From: Deltaproteobacteria bacterium
GTDB lineage: Bacteria > Desulfobacterota > GWC2-55-46
Direction: 5' to 3'
Assembly: GCA_030646655.1 (NCBI GenBank)
Contig: JAUSLB010000238.1
Span: forward strand, 1 to 5,710
Length of the DNA: 5,710 bases
Shown: positions 1 to 5,306 of the stretch, piece after piece
Numbering within the stretch: the stretch's first letter is position 1
Layout: the number at the start of each line of letters is the position of its first letter
Made by a program: the position numbers and the translations under genes
The notes under the pieces: model-generated
Database searches by the model: none
What the model was told of the DNA's origin: nothing
Seen by the model: the letters and a program-made list of their open reading frames with translations, nothing else

Positions 1-1
1 C

Positions 2-166
2 TTCGACATAGCGGTAAAGGAGGGGTGGAAGTTCCCTGAGGGGTGGCACGGCTTTTCCCAGCACTCCTATGAGATGCTGCCGCTGCCCACAAAGCATTTG
101 AACGCCGTAGAGGTGCTTAAATTCAGGGACAACGCCTTCCATAAGTATTTCGAGGCCACTAAATAA
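2..166 (+). CDS. B12-binding radical SAM protein, C-terminal fragment ending at an in-frame TAA
   Basis: This is the last 54 codons of a gene that begins before the window. The visible protein contains GFSQHSYEMLPLPTKHL and then EVLKFRDNAFHKYF, a pattern I recognise from the C-terminal tail of cobalamin-binding-domain radical SAM proteins, where the usual form is close to SYE.LPLPTKYL..AEVL.FRD.AF..Y. The radical SAM CxxxCxxC cluster and the B12 domain would lie upstream and are not seen. The frame stops at TAA 164-166, directly after FEATK, where relatives continue with an aromatic residue and L.MI..KFG. The following codons in the same frame carry that continuation, so the stop looks like a point change in a Tyr codon. 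The substrate is unknown. Genes of this family often sit among glycosyltransferases and cell-envelope or secondary-metabolism genes, which fits the next gene. Family assignment is from memory of the motif. Confidence 0.7.
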   Translation, partial: FDIAVKEGWKFPEGWHGFSQHSYEMLPLPTKHLNAVEVLKFRDNAFHKYFEATK

Positions 167-268
167 TTAAAGATGATAGAGGGGAAGTTCGGCAGAGATG
201 TAAGGGAGCACGTGCAGGAGATGACAAAGACGAGGCTGAAGAGGAAGGTTCTGGAGGACGCGCCATGA
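167..268 (+). pseudogene. Detached 3' remnant of the radical SAM gene, in the same frame
   Basis: After the TAA at 164-166 the same reading frame stays open for 33 codons and ends at TGA 266-268. It starts LKMIEGKFGRDV and ends with a basic helix containing MTKTRLKRKVLED. This matches the normal extreme C-terminus of B12-binding radical SAM proteins (L.MI..KFG...V.HI.EMTK..LKRKLL). The TGA overlaps the ATG of the glycosyltransferase as ATGA, the kind of junction seen between translationally coupled genes, which indicates that this was the original gene end. There is an ATG at 173, but no Shine-Dalgarno precedes it, so independent translation is unlikely. Either the parent gene is truncated by about 34 residues, or the stop is a sequencing or assembly error. 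Confidence 0.65.
253..257 (+). promoter_or_regulatory. Shine-Dalgarno of the glycosyltransferase gene
   Basis: GGAGG lies 7 nt before ATG 265, inside the last codons of the original radical SAM frame. It decides in favour of 265 over the adjacent ATG 268 and means the glycosyltransferase can be initiated on its own, even though ribosomes that stop at TAA 164 no longer reach the overlap. Confidence 0.6.
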
Positions 269-1734
269 TGGATTTCTCCATATTCCTGCCCACCAAAGGC
301 CGAGTGCCGCTCGCCGGTAGGCTCCTTAGAAGCCTCATCGGGACGGCCTCGAATATAGAGGACATAGAGGTCATGCTCTACCTTGATGAAGGCGACCTCC
401 CCAGCCGCGCTATTTCCGTGCCGGGCGTCAACATAAAAAAGCTCGTAAGGCCGCCCGGCTCGCCGATGGGGAGCATATTCAAGGAATGCTTAAGCGCCTC
501 AGCGGGCAGATATATAATGCTCATGAACGACGACGCCGTATTTAAGGCCCGCGCATGGGACAGGTCGATAATGAGCGTTTTCAAAAGATTCCCGGACAGG
601 GTTGCTCTCGTTTACGGCAACGACCTCGATCAGGGGCGCTCTGTCCCCACCTTCCCGTGCTTATCGAGAACGGCGTGCGATATCATGGGCGGGGTCTGCC
701 CGGCGTCTTTCAAAAACCTCCATATAGAATCCCACCTCTTCGATATATTTAAGGAGCTAAAGAAGCTCGGGCACGACAGGGTTATTTATTTAAAGGACGT
801 AGTCATCGAGCATATGCATTATACGCTCGGGAAATCACCGGAAGACGAGACCTGCATGAAAAAAGACCCTCTTTCAGACCAGCTCCTCTTTATAGAGCTC
901 GATGAGCTTAGAAGGCATAAGGCAGGATTGCTCGCAAGGCATATCGAAAGTATGACCCCGGAGATTAATATAGGGCCCGAAGGGGAGGATACGGGAAAAA
1001 GGATAAATATGGCGGATGAAGAAAATTCCAAAGACGATCGCGGGCCCCTCCTTGAGGTCATTTCTTTAAAGCCGTTGCCCATTCCGGCGAGCCCGGATAT
1101 TAAGATAAGCGTTGCTCAGGGTGCGGGAGGCCTTTTTGCCGCCTACAACCGGGGCGCAAGACGGTCCAAGGCAAAATACGTCCTTTTTATAAACAGGGGG
1201 ATAGAGTTCGAGCCGCACATGTATGAGGTTGTCTTAAAGACGGCCTCGGAAGAAGACGCCGGGGTCTTGGGGTTTAAGCATTTAAACCCTGCAAACGGGA
1301 GGGTCGTCCACGCCGGGTTATGCTTTTACAGGAATAACGGCGAGCTAAAACATAGCTTTTTATACAGGGGCTTGAGCACAAAGGCCCCGCAGGTAAATAG
1401 ATCGAGGGAGCTTCAGGCCCTGAGCGCCGATTTCCTGCTGGTAAAGAGGGAGGCGTTCGCAGAGGCAGGGGGGTTTGACGAATCGCTGGGGCCCCTATCC
1501 GCAATAGACTTTTGCTTAAAGGTAAGGGGGCTCGGGATGAAGGTGGCATACTCGCCCAAGCCGGAAGTTTTCAATCCGGAGGTCTTAGAGGCGTCGATTA
1601 AAAGCCTTTCGCCTGTTGAGGAGAAATGGGGCGCGTGGATAGAGTGCGACCTCGAAAGGCTCCTTAGGGAGGACGGGCTCAGGCTAAAGAGGCTCGGGGA
1701 AAGGGAGTTCTCCGCAGTGCCTTTGAACGGATAA
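265..1734 (+). CDS. Glycosyltransferase with one GT-A domain and a degenerate second GT2-like half
   Basis: The 489-residue protein is cytoplasmic by appearance, with no signal peptide or obvious membrane segment. Residues 4-230 form a GT-A type nucleotide-sugar transferase domain: it opens with FLPTKGR (7-13), has YLDEGD (39-44), the metal and nucleotide-sugar binding equivalent of DxD in LMNDDAVF (NDD at 88-90), then VYGND (116-120) and EHMHY (182-186). An acidic, charged linker (about 233-265) follows. Residues 280-436 resemble the C-terminal part of a GT2 domain (AYNRGARRSKAKYVLFINRG, then GGFDESLGP, then YSPKPEVF), but the DxD equivalent is INRG and the usual ED before the LC.R motif is AID, so this half is probably inactive. 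Start 265 is preferred because GGAGG (253-257) lies 7 nt upstream; ATG 268 is the alternative. The ATGA overlap couples it to the radical SAM gene. Donor and acceptor sugars cannot be inferred. Confidence 0.8.
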   Translation: MMDFSIFLPTKGRVPLAGRLLRSLIGTASNIEDIEVMLYLDEGDLPSRAISVPGVNIKKLVRPPGSPMGSIFKECLSASAGRYIMLMNDDAVFKARAWDRSIMSVFKRFPDRVALVYGNDLDQGRSVPTFPCLSRTACDIMGGVCPASFKNLHIESHLFDIFKELKKLGHDRVIYLKDVVIEHMHYTLGKSPEDETCMKKDPLSDQLLFIELDELRRHKAGLLARHIESMTPEINIGPEGEDTGKRINMADEENSKDDRGPLLEVISLKPLPIPASPDIKISVAQGAGGLFAAYNRGARRSKAKYVLFINRGIEFEPHMYEVVLKTASEEDAGVLGFKHLNPANGRVVHAGLCFYRNNGELKHSFLYRGLSTKAPQVNRSRELQALSADFLLVKREAFAEAGGFDESLGPLSAIDFCLKVRGLGMKVAYSPKPEVFNPEVLEASIKSLSPVEEKWGAWIECDLERLLREDGLRLKRLGEREFSAVPLNG

Positions 1735-1744
1735 GGTCATTTTG

Positions 1745-1789
1745 CCTTCGCCCGTTTATGTCCTCTACTATGGCTATAAAGGCGAAAGG
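1745..1789 (+). repeat. Imperfect inverted repeat after the glycosyltransferase stop
   Basis: CCTTCGCC (1745-1752) can pair with GGCGAA plus GG (1781-1786 and 1788-1789), with A1787 bulged and a 28-nt loop. No T-tract follows, so it does not look like an intrinsic terminator. Its right arm overlaps the beginning of the AAAGGAGG ribosome site (1785-1792) of the 21-codon ORF, so it could mask that site. This last point is inference. Confidence 0.3.
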
Positions 1790-1800
1790 AGGAACCGGGG

Positions 1801-1866
1801 GTGAAACGGGTACGATGGATGATCAAGGGGGAAAGTACGGCGGTAAGCTGGAATTATTACAGATAA
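1801..1866 (+). CDS. Possible 21-residue small ORF
   Basis: A GTG start at 1801 is preceded by AAAGGAGG (1785-1792) with an 8-nt spacer from GGAGG, which is close to an ideal ribosome binding site. The predicted peptide is basic and aromatic: it begins MKRVRWMIKG and ends SWNYYR before TAA 1864-1866. It begins 66 nt after the glycosyltransferase stop and could be on the same transcript. I do not recognise it. It may be a small protein, a leader peptide, or a chance ORF; support is only the ribosome site and spacing. Confidence 0.3.
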   Translation: MKRVRWMIKGESTAVSWNYYR

Positions 1867-1882
1867 TTGCAGGGTAAATGTA

Positions 1883-1908
1883 AAGGCCGTAAATGCCTTG
1901 TCTTAAAA
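1883..1908 (+). terminator. Weak candidate terminator for the glycosyltransferase transcript
   Basis: AAGGC (1883-1887) and GCCTT (1895-1899) form a perfect 5-bp stem around a 7-nt loop. T-rich DNA follows, but the run of T begins about 9 nt after the stem instead of directly at it. A canonical intrinsic terminator would have a longer stem and an adjacent T-tract, so this is a weak call. Confidence 0.25.
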
Positions 1909-1954
1909 TTTTTCAGCCCCGGCCTCCTTGCGAGCCCGGTTGTAATGGTTTATC

Positions 1955-1983
1955 TTGACACTAAAAAAAAAACTTGCGATAAT
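1955..1983 (+). promoter_or_regulatory. Near-consensus sigma-70 promoter with extended -10, upstream of the hyf genes
   Basis: A perfect -35 hexamer TTGACA (1955-1960) is followed by a 17-nt spacer and a -10 hexamer GATAAT (1978-1983, five of six matches to TATAAT). TG at 1975-1976 gives the extended -10 element (TGC before the hexamer). The spacer carries ten consecutive A (1963-1972). The predicted transcript start is near 1989-1991, which gives a leader of about 315 nt before hyfB. No sigma-54 -24/-12 pair (GG-N10-GC) was found in the gap. Function is inferred from sequence only. Confidence 0.7.
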
Positions 1984-1988
1984 CTGAG

Positions 1989-2007
1989 AGCACCGTTTTT
2001 TTGTGCT
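1989..2007 (+). other. Small hairpin at the predicted transcript start
   Basis: AGCAC (1989-1993) pairs with GTGCT (2003-2007) around a 9-nt loop that contains seven T in a row; three further T follow the stem. G1986, A1987 and G1988 could add weak pairs with T2008-T2010. It lies at the expected 5' end of the hyf transcript, so it could stabilise the RNA end or cause early pausing. The stem is too short to call a terminator. Confidence 0.3.
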
Positions 2008-2049
2008 TTTCCTGAAGACGAAATTGCTGTTTCAACCCTGCGGATATCT

Positions 2050-2082
2050 TATCGGCCTTTGGGCTTAGCTCGAAGGCCGATA
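2050..2082 (+). repeat. 15-bp hairpin with UUA loop in the hyf leader
   Basis: The outer ten pairs are a perfect inverted repeat (TATCGGCCTT at 2050-2059 with AAGGCCGATA at 2073-2082). Pairing continues inward through T2060-G2072, G2061-C2071, G2062-T2070, G2063-C2069 and C2064-G2068 to a 3-nt loop (TTA, 2065-2067). The RNA strand is favoured as the reading because two of the inner pairs are G-U wobbles, although a DNA operator built on the 10-bp repeat is also possible. There is no T-tract on either side, so a simple intrinsic terminator is unlikely. It lies about 60-90 nt downstream of the predicted transcript start. Confidence 0.6.
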
Positions 2083-2192
2083 TTACTTTGGATGCAAACC
2101 TGAAATAAAATAGGAATACCGGCCGCAGAAACCAGCTGACGGCCTGTTGCCCCTATCTGCCGCGCTATTTAAGGAAGAGCCTATCCGGTGAC

Positions 2193-2309
2193 ATGGACGA
2201 CGACGAAGTTGTTGTAGAAATCCTTTCCTCAGGCCTCGACATGCCTGAAAGCCCCTCTTGTCAATTAGGAGGAAATACCCCGCAGGCCCCTGTTCCGGAG
2301 GGCTTATGA
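2193..2309 (+). CDS. Possible 38-codon upstream ORF overlapping the hyfB start
   Basis: An ATG at 2193 opens a 38-codon frame (begins MDDDEVVVEIL, acidic at the start, proline-rich at the end) whose TGA (2307-2309) overlaps the hyfB ATG as ATGA. The same frame is open upstream to 2109 without a start that has a good ribosome site. The ATGA junction is the same arrangement used between hyfB and hyfC and would allow coupling. Against it: no Shine-Dalgarno at a normal distance from ATG 2193 (AAGGAAGAG ends 13 nt away), no recognised domain, and it runs through the leader hairpins. It may be chance. Confidence 0.2.
   Translation: MDDDEVVVEILSSGLDMPESPSCQLGGNTPQAPVPEGL
2267..2272 (+). promoter_or_regulatory. 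Orphan perfect Shine-Dalgarno without a start codon
   Basis: AGGAGG, followed by AA, is the best ribosome-binding match in the leader, yet no ATG, GTG or TTG follows within normal range. The hyfB ATG is 33 nt downstream. It might be a ribosome standby site, a remnant of a lost start, or an anti-Shine-Dalgarno-pairing regulatory element; the sequence does not decide. Confidence 0.35.
2284..2305 (+). promoter_or_regulatory. hyfB ribosome binding site within a possible sequestering hairpin
   Basis: GGAGGG (2297-2302) with 4 nt from GGAGG to ATG 2306 is the hyfB Shine-Dalgarno and supports that start. The segment 2284-2289 (AGGCCC) can pair with 2300-2305 (GGGCTT), including one G-U pair, around a 10-nt loop. 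That stem would bury the 3' half of the Shine-Dalgarno and end exactly at the start codon, a layout typical of translational control. The stem is only six pairs, so the effect is inferred. Confidence 0.45.
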
Positions 2310-4360
2310 TCTTCCAGCCCCTTGGACTGGCGTTCCTTTCGATATTCTTATTCCTTTTTACCGCGGCGATAACGCCGCTCCTTAAAGGGCGCCCGCATGC
2401 CCTTGTGAAGGTCTCTTTTTCGCTCGCTGCGCTCTCGTCCTTTATAGCCCTTCTAGGGGGCTTTCTTGCCGTAAATAACGGGGCCTCGGATGCGATGGTC
2501 CTCCCCATCGGGCTGCCGGACCTTCCGTTCTATTTAAGGCTCGATCCCCTCTCAGGCTTTTTCGTGACGGTCATAGCGCTTCTCGGCCTCTTCGTATCGG
2601 TCTACTCCATCGGCTATGTGAAGGGGTTTATAGGGCAGAGGTCGATCGCTCCCCTCGTCGTATTCTACTGCCTCTTCATGGCGGGGATGCTGATGGTGCT
2701 CCTGTCCGACGACGCCTACTCCTTCATGGTCTCGTGGGAGCTGATGGCGGCATCCTCTTATTTCCTCGTGGTCTTCGAGGACGAGCACGCTTCCAACAGG
2801 AGGGCTGCTTTCATATACCTCCTGATAGCCCATGTGGGCGCCGTACTTATACTGCTCTCATTCGGCGTTATGGCAGGTTTCGCGTCGGGCGTTGAGGTCT
2901 TTAGCGGGTACACCTTCTCAGCCATGCGCTCTTCCGCCATAACCCCTGCGTGGGCGAGCATAGCCTTCCTCCTCGCATTTTTCGGTTTCGCGGCAAAGGC
3001 CGGCGTAATACCCCTGCATGTATGGCTCCCTGAGGCGCACCCTGCGGCGCCGAGCAATGTCTCCGCCCTTATGAGCGGGGTCATGCTTAAGACAGCCATA
3101 TACGGGATCATAAGGGTGTCCTTCGATCTCCTTCATGTTTCAGCCTGGTGGTGGGGAGGGCTTGTGCTGGTATTGGGCCTCGTCTCGGCGGTAATGGGCA
3201 TCCTGTTCGCCCTGATGCAGGTTGACTTGAAAAGGCTCCTTGCCTATTCCTCCGTCGAGAATATCGGGATAATACTCGTATGCCTCGGGCTGTCGATGAT
3301 ATTCGCGTCTTTCAATATGGGGGTGCTCTCCGCGCTCGCGCTCGTCGCAGGGCTTTATCATGTCCTTAACCACGCGATGTTCAAGGGGCTCCTTTTTATG
3401 GGCGCCGGCGCGGTGCTGCACGCAACGCACGAGCGGAACATGGAAAGGATGGGAGGCCTCATACACAGGATGAAGTGGACCGCGCCGCTGTTTTTGGTCG
3501 GCTGCCTGTCCATCTCGGCCCTGCCGCCCTTTAACGGTTTTATATCCGAGTGGCTCATATTCCAGACATTCCTATTGTCGCCCTTGCTCCCAAGCCCGAT
3601 ACTCAACCTCTTAATACCGCTCGGGGCCGCGGTATTGGCTTTGACAGCCGCGCTTGCCGCCCGCTGTTTTGTAAAGGTATATGGGGTGGTCTTCCTCGGG
3701 CACTGGAGGGGAGGGCACCAGCACTCAGGGGCCCACGCCCACGACGCGGGCCTTTCCATGCGTATAGGGATGCTTGCGGCCGCGCTCTCCTGCCTCGCCC
3801 TCGGGGTATTGCCGTCTTTCGTGATCAGCTGGCTCGATATCATCCCGCAGACCCTTGTGGGGGGCACGATCGGACAGTCCGCCCATGCCTTCGGCTGGCT
3901 CTGGCTTACGCCTGTCGCGGCGGAGAGGGCGTCGTATTCAGCGCCTATCGTATTCCTCGGCATCTCGGTCGTTATAGCGGTCGTATATATTATCTTCCAC
4001 GCCCGGAAGACCTCTATCAGGAGGGTGCCCATCTGGGACTGCGGCTTTGAGAAGCTCACCAGCAGGATGCAGTACAACTCGACCTCGTTCGCCATGCCCT
4101 TAAGGAGGATCTTCGGTTTTCTCTTCGGCATTAAAGAGACGTCGAGGGCCGTGGGGAGCCAAACCGTCTCCCCGATGTTCAGGGACAGGTATATCTATCA
4201 CCTTAAGATGAGGGACAGGTTCTGGTACGGGCTATATAAGCCCATATCCGACGCGTCATTCTGGTTCGCAAGGAGGGTAGGGAGGCTCCAGCACGGCAGG
4301 ATCCAGATAGACCTCCTTTATTCGTTCTTAACGCTCATAGTATTGCTGGTATTCTCATGA
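2306..4360 (+). CDS. hyfB: Hydrogenase-4 subunit B, NuoL/Mrp antiporter-like membrane subunit
   Basis: This 684-residue, strongly hydrophobic protein is the largest membrane subunit of hydrogenase-4 / formate hydrogenlyase-type complexes and belongs to the family of proton-pumping NuoL/M/N and MrpA/D subunits. Key residues expected for ion transfer are visible: Glu145 in SWELMAASS, Lys231 in FAAKAGVIPLHVWLPEAHPA, Lys262, His352, Lys360 in YHVLNHAMFKGLLFMGAGA, and Glu415 in GFISEW. The DLKRLLAYSSVENIG segment (307-321) is the conserved loop of this family. The C-terminal extension with WDCGF (577-581) and SRMQYNSTSFAMPLR (586-600) is HyfB-like and sets it apart from NuoL. Residues 466-480 form a histidine-rich loop (five His). 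Length agrees with E. coli HyfB (about 670 residues). A TTG at 2258 would add 16 non-family residues; ATG 2306 with GGAGGG is preferred. It overlaps hyfC by ATGA. Confidence 0.92.
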   Translation: MIFQPLGLAFLSIFLFLFTAAITPLLKGRPHALVKVSFSLAALSSFIALLGGFLAVNNGASDAMVLPIGLPDLPFYLRLDPLSGFFVTVIALLGLFVSVYSIGYVKGFIGQRSIAPLVVFYCLFMAGMLMVLLSDDAYSFMVSWELMAASSYFLVVFEDEHASNRRAAFIYLLIAHVGAVLILLSFGVMAGFASGVEVFSGYTFSAMRSSAITPAWASIAFLLAFFGFAAKAGVIPLHVWLPEAHPAAPSNVSALMSGVMLKTAIYGIIRVSFDLLHVSAWWWGGLVLVLGLVSAVMGILFALMQVDLKRLLAYSSVENIGIILVCLGLSMIFASFNMGVLSALALVAGLYHVLNHAMFKGLLFMGAGAVLHATHERNMERMGGLIHRMKWTAPLFLVGCLSISALPPFNGFISEWLIFQTFLLSPLLPSPILNLLIPLGAAVLALTAALAARCFVKVYGVVFLGHWRGGHQHSGAHAHDAGLSMRIGMLAAALSCLALGVLPSFVISWLDIIPQTLVGGTIGQSAHAFGWLWLTPVAAERASYSAPIVFLGISVVIAVVYIIFHARKTSIRRVPIWDCGFEKLTSRMQYNSTSFAMPLRRIFGFLFGIKETSRAVGSQTVSPMFRDRYIYHLKMRDRFWYGLYKPISDASFWFARRVGRLQHGRIQIDLLYSFLTLIVLLVFS

Positions 4361-5304
4361 TAAACGCGTATCCGCTCTTTATAGAGGGCGTTCAGGTGAT
4401 CATAGTGCTTCTCGGCGCGCCTTTGATGGTCGGCTGGGTGAGGGCGCTTAAGTGCTGGTTTCAGGGCCGCGCGTCGGCAGGGTTATTCCAGCCGTACAGG
4501 GACTTATCGAAGCTCCTTATAAAGGACGTCGTTCTGGCGGAGAACGCCTCATGGATATTCAGGTTCGCGCCTTACGCGGTATTCGGCTCTACCCTTATGG
4601 CAGGCGCGATAATCCCGATAATATCGGTTGACCTTCCGCTTGCGGCCACAGCCGATATAATCGCGCTCGTCGCGCTCTTTACCATAGCCCGCGTCTTTAC
4701 CGCGCTTGCGGGCATGGACATCGGCACGGCCTTCGGCGGCATGGGCTCGAGCAGGGAGATGATGGTGGCCTCGTTAGCCGAGCCTGCCATGCTCATGTCC
4801 GTATTTACCGTATCGCTCGTGAGCCACTCTACATCCTTATCCCACATGGCGCATACGATTATCGAGGGCTCCCTGATGCTCAGGCCTTCTTTGGCCTTCG
4901 CGCTCCTCGCCTTCATCTTGATAGCCATAGCCGAGACAGGCAGGATCCCCGTGGATAACCCGGCAACGCACCTTGAGCTCACGATGATACACGAGGCCAT
5001 GGTCCTCGAGTACTCCGGGAGGCACCTGGCTTTGATCGAGTGGGCGGGGATGATGAAGCTGCTGCTCTTTACCGCTTTAGGCATTTCGCTCTTTTTCCCG
5101 TGGGGCATAGCCGGGGCGGATAAGGCCGCCATGATGCCGGTAGCGCTGGCCTCTTTGGTCATAAAGGTAGCGCTCGCGGGCTTATTTATAGTCTTGATAG
5201 AGACGCGGCTGGCGAAGATGAGGATATTCAGGGTAACGGAATTTCTGGGGAGCGCGTTTTTGCTGGCCACCCTCGGCATGCTCTCTTATTTCATACTGGA
5301 GTAA
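4357..5304 (+). CDS. hyfC: Hydrogenase-4 subunit C, NuoH-like membrane anchor
   Basis: The 315-residue protein is the NuoH (complex I subunit 1) homologue, the membrane subunit that docks the hydrophilic hydrogenase arm and forms the entrance to the ion path. Family motifs are in order: QPYRDLSKLLIKD (45-57), then DIGTAFGGMGSSREMM (121-136) with the charged loop, then AEPAM (141-145), then ETGRIPVDNPATHLELTM (193-210) and IHEAMVLEYSGRHLALIEWA (211-230). Several hydrophobic membrane segments fill the rest. Length matches HyfC/HycD of E. coli (about 310-320). Its ATG overlaps the hyfB stop as ATGA and no good Shine-Dalgarno precedes it, so translation probably depends on ribosomes finishing hyfB. 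No anomaly is seen. NuoH of a true complex I is excluded by the neighbours and by the IHEAMVLEYSGRH form of the loop. Confidence 0.92.
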   Translation: MINAYPLFIEGVQVIIVLLGAPLMVGWVRALKCWFQGRASAGLFQPYRDLSKLLIKDVVLAENASWIFRFAPYAVFGSTLMAGAIIPIISVDLPLAATADIIALVALFTIARVFTALAGMDIGTAFGGMGSSREMMVASLAEPAMLMSVFTVSLVSHSTSLSHMAHTIIEGSLMLRPSLAFALLAFILIAIAETGRIPVDNPATHLELTMIHEAMVLEYSGRHLALIEWAGMMKLLLFTALGISLFFPWGIAGADKAAMMPVALASLVIKVALAGLFIVLIETRLAKMRIFRVTEFLGSAFLLATLGMLSYFILE

Positions 5305-5306
5305 TT

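Larger units (their letters stand above)
1735..2305. other. 571-nt intergenic region between the glycosyltransferase and hyfB
   Basis: No convincing protein gene of normal size is present. Forward frames here are short, start with TTG or lack a ribosome site, and show no domain. What it holds, in order: an imperfect inverted repeat (1745-1752 with 1781-1789), a 21-codon ORF with a strong Shine-Dalgarno (1801-1866), a small AAGGC/GCCTT hairpin (1883-1899) with T-rich DNA after it, a sigma-70 promoter (1955-1983), a weak hairpin at the predicted transcript start (1989-2007), a 15-bp hairpin (2050-2082), a 6-bp hairpin (TCAGGC 2229-2234 with GCCTGA 2243-2248), an orphan AGGAGG (2267-2272) and a hairpin over the hyfB ribosome site (2284-2305). 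The stretch around 1900-2110 is visibly more AT-rich than the genes. Confidence 0.6.

Noticed and set aside
1745..1866. Riboswitch, because the GGAGGAACC and GGGGGTGAAA segments recall pieces of the c-di-AMP (ydaO) aptamer
   Set aside because: The other conserved blocks of that aptamer, including the closing CUAAC segment, could not be found in order, and the similarity is explained by an ordinary ribosome site before GTG 1801.
1867..2103. 78-codon forward ORF starting with TTG
   Set aside because: No ribosome site, TTG start, low-complexity and cysteine-scattered translation with no domain, and it runs through the promoter at 1955-1983 and the 15-bp hairpin.
2131..2156. Possible sigma-54 promoter around GACGGCCTGTTGCCCC
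   Set aside because: The GG and GC elements are 6 nt apart instead of 10, so the required -24/-12 spacing fails.
2258..2305. TTG-initiated 16-residue N-terminal extension of HyfB
   Set aside because: The extension is polar and unlike HyfB N-termini, there is no ribosome site ahead of TTG 2258, and GGAGGG sits just before ATG 2306.
1735..2305. CRISPR array, tRNA gene or insertion sequence end in the gap
   Set aside because: No repeated spaced units, no cloverleaf with a T-loop GTTCRA motif, and no matched terminal inverted repeats with target duplications were seen.
2083..2508. 141-codon reverse-strand ORF over the hyfB start
   Set aside because: No recognisable domain; more than half lies antisense to the well-supported hyfB, so it is read as a shadow frame.
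3358..4131. 257-codon reverse-strand ORF
   Set aside because: Entirely antisense to hyfB codons that encode conserved family motifs; the translation has no domain and is typical of antisense frames in GC-rich genes.
4572..5279. 235-codon reverse-strand ORF
   Set aside because: Entirely antisense to hyfC; the conserved NuoH-like motifs are on the forward strand.
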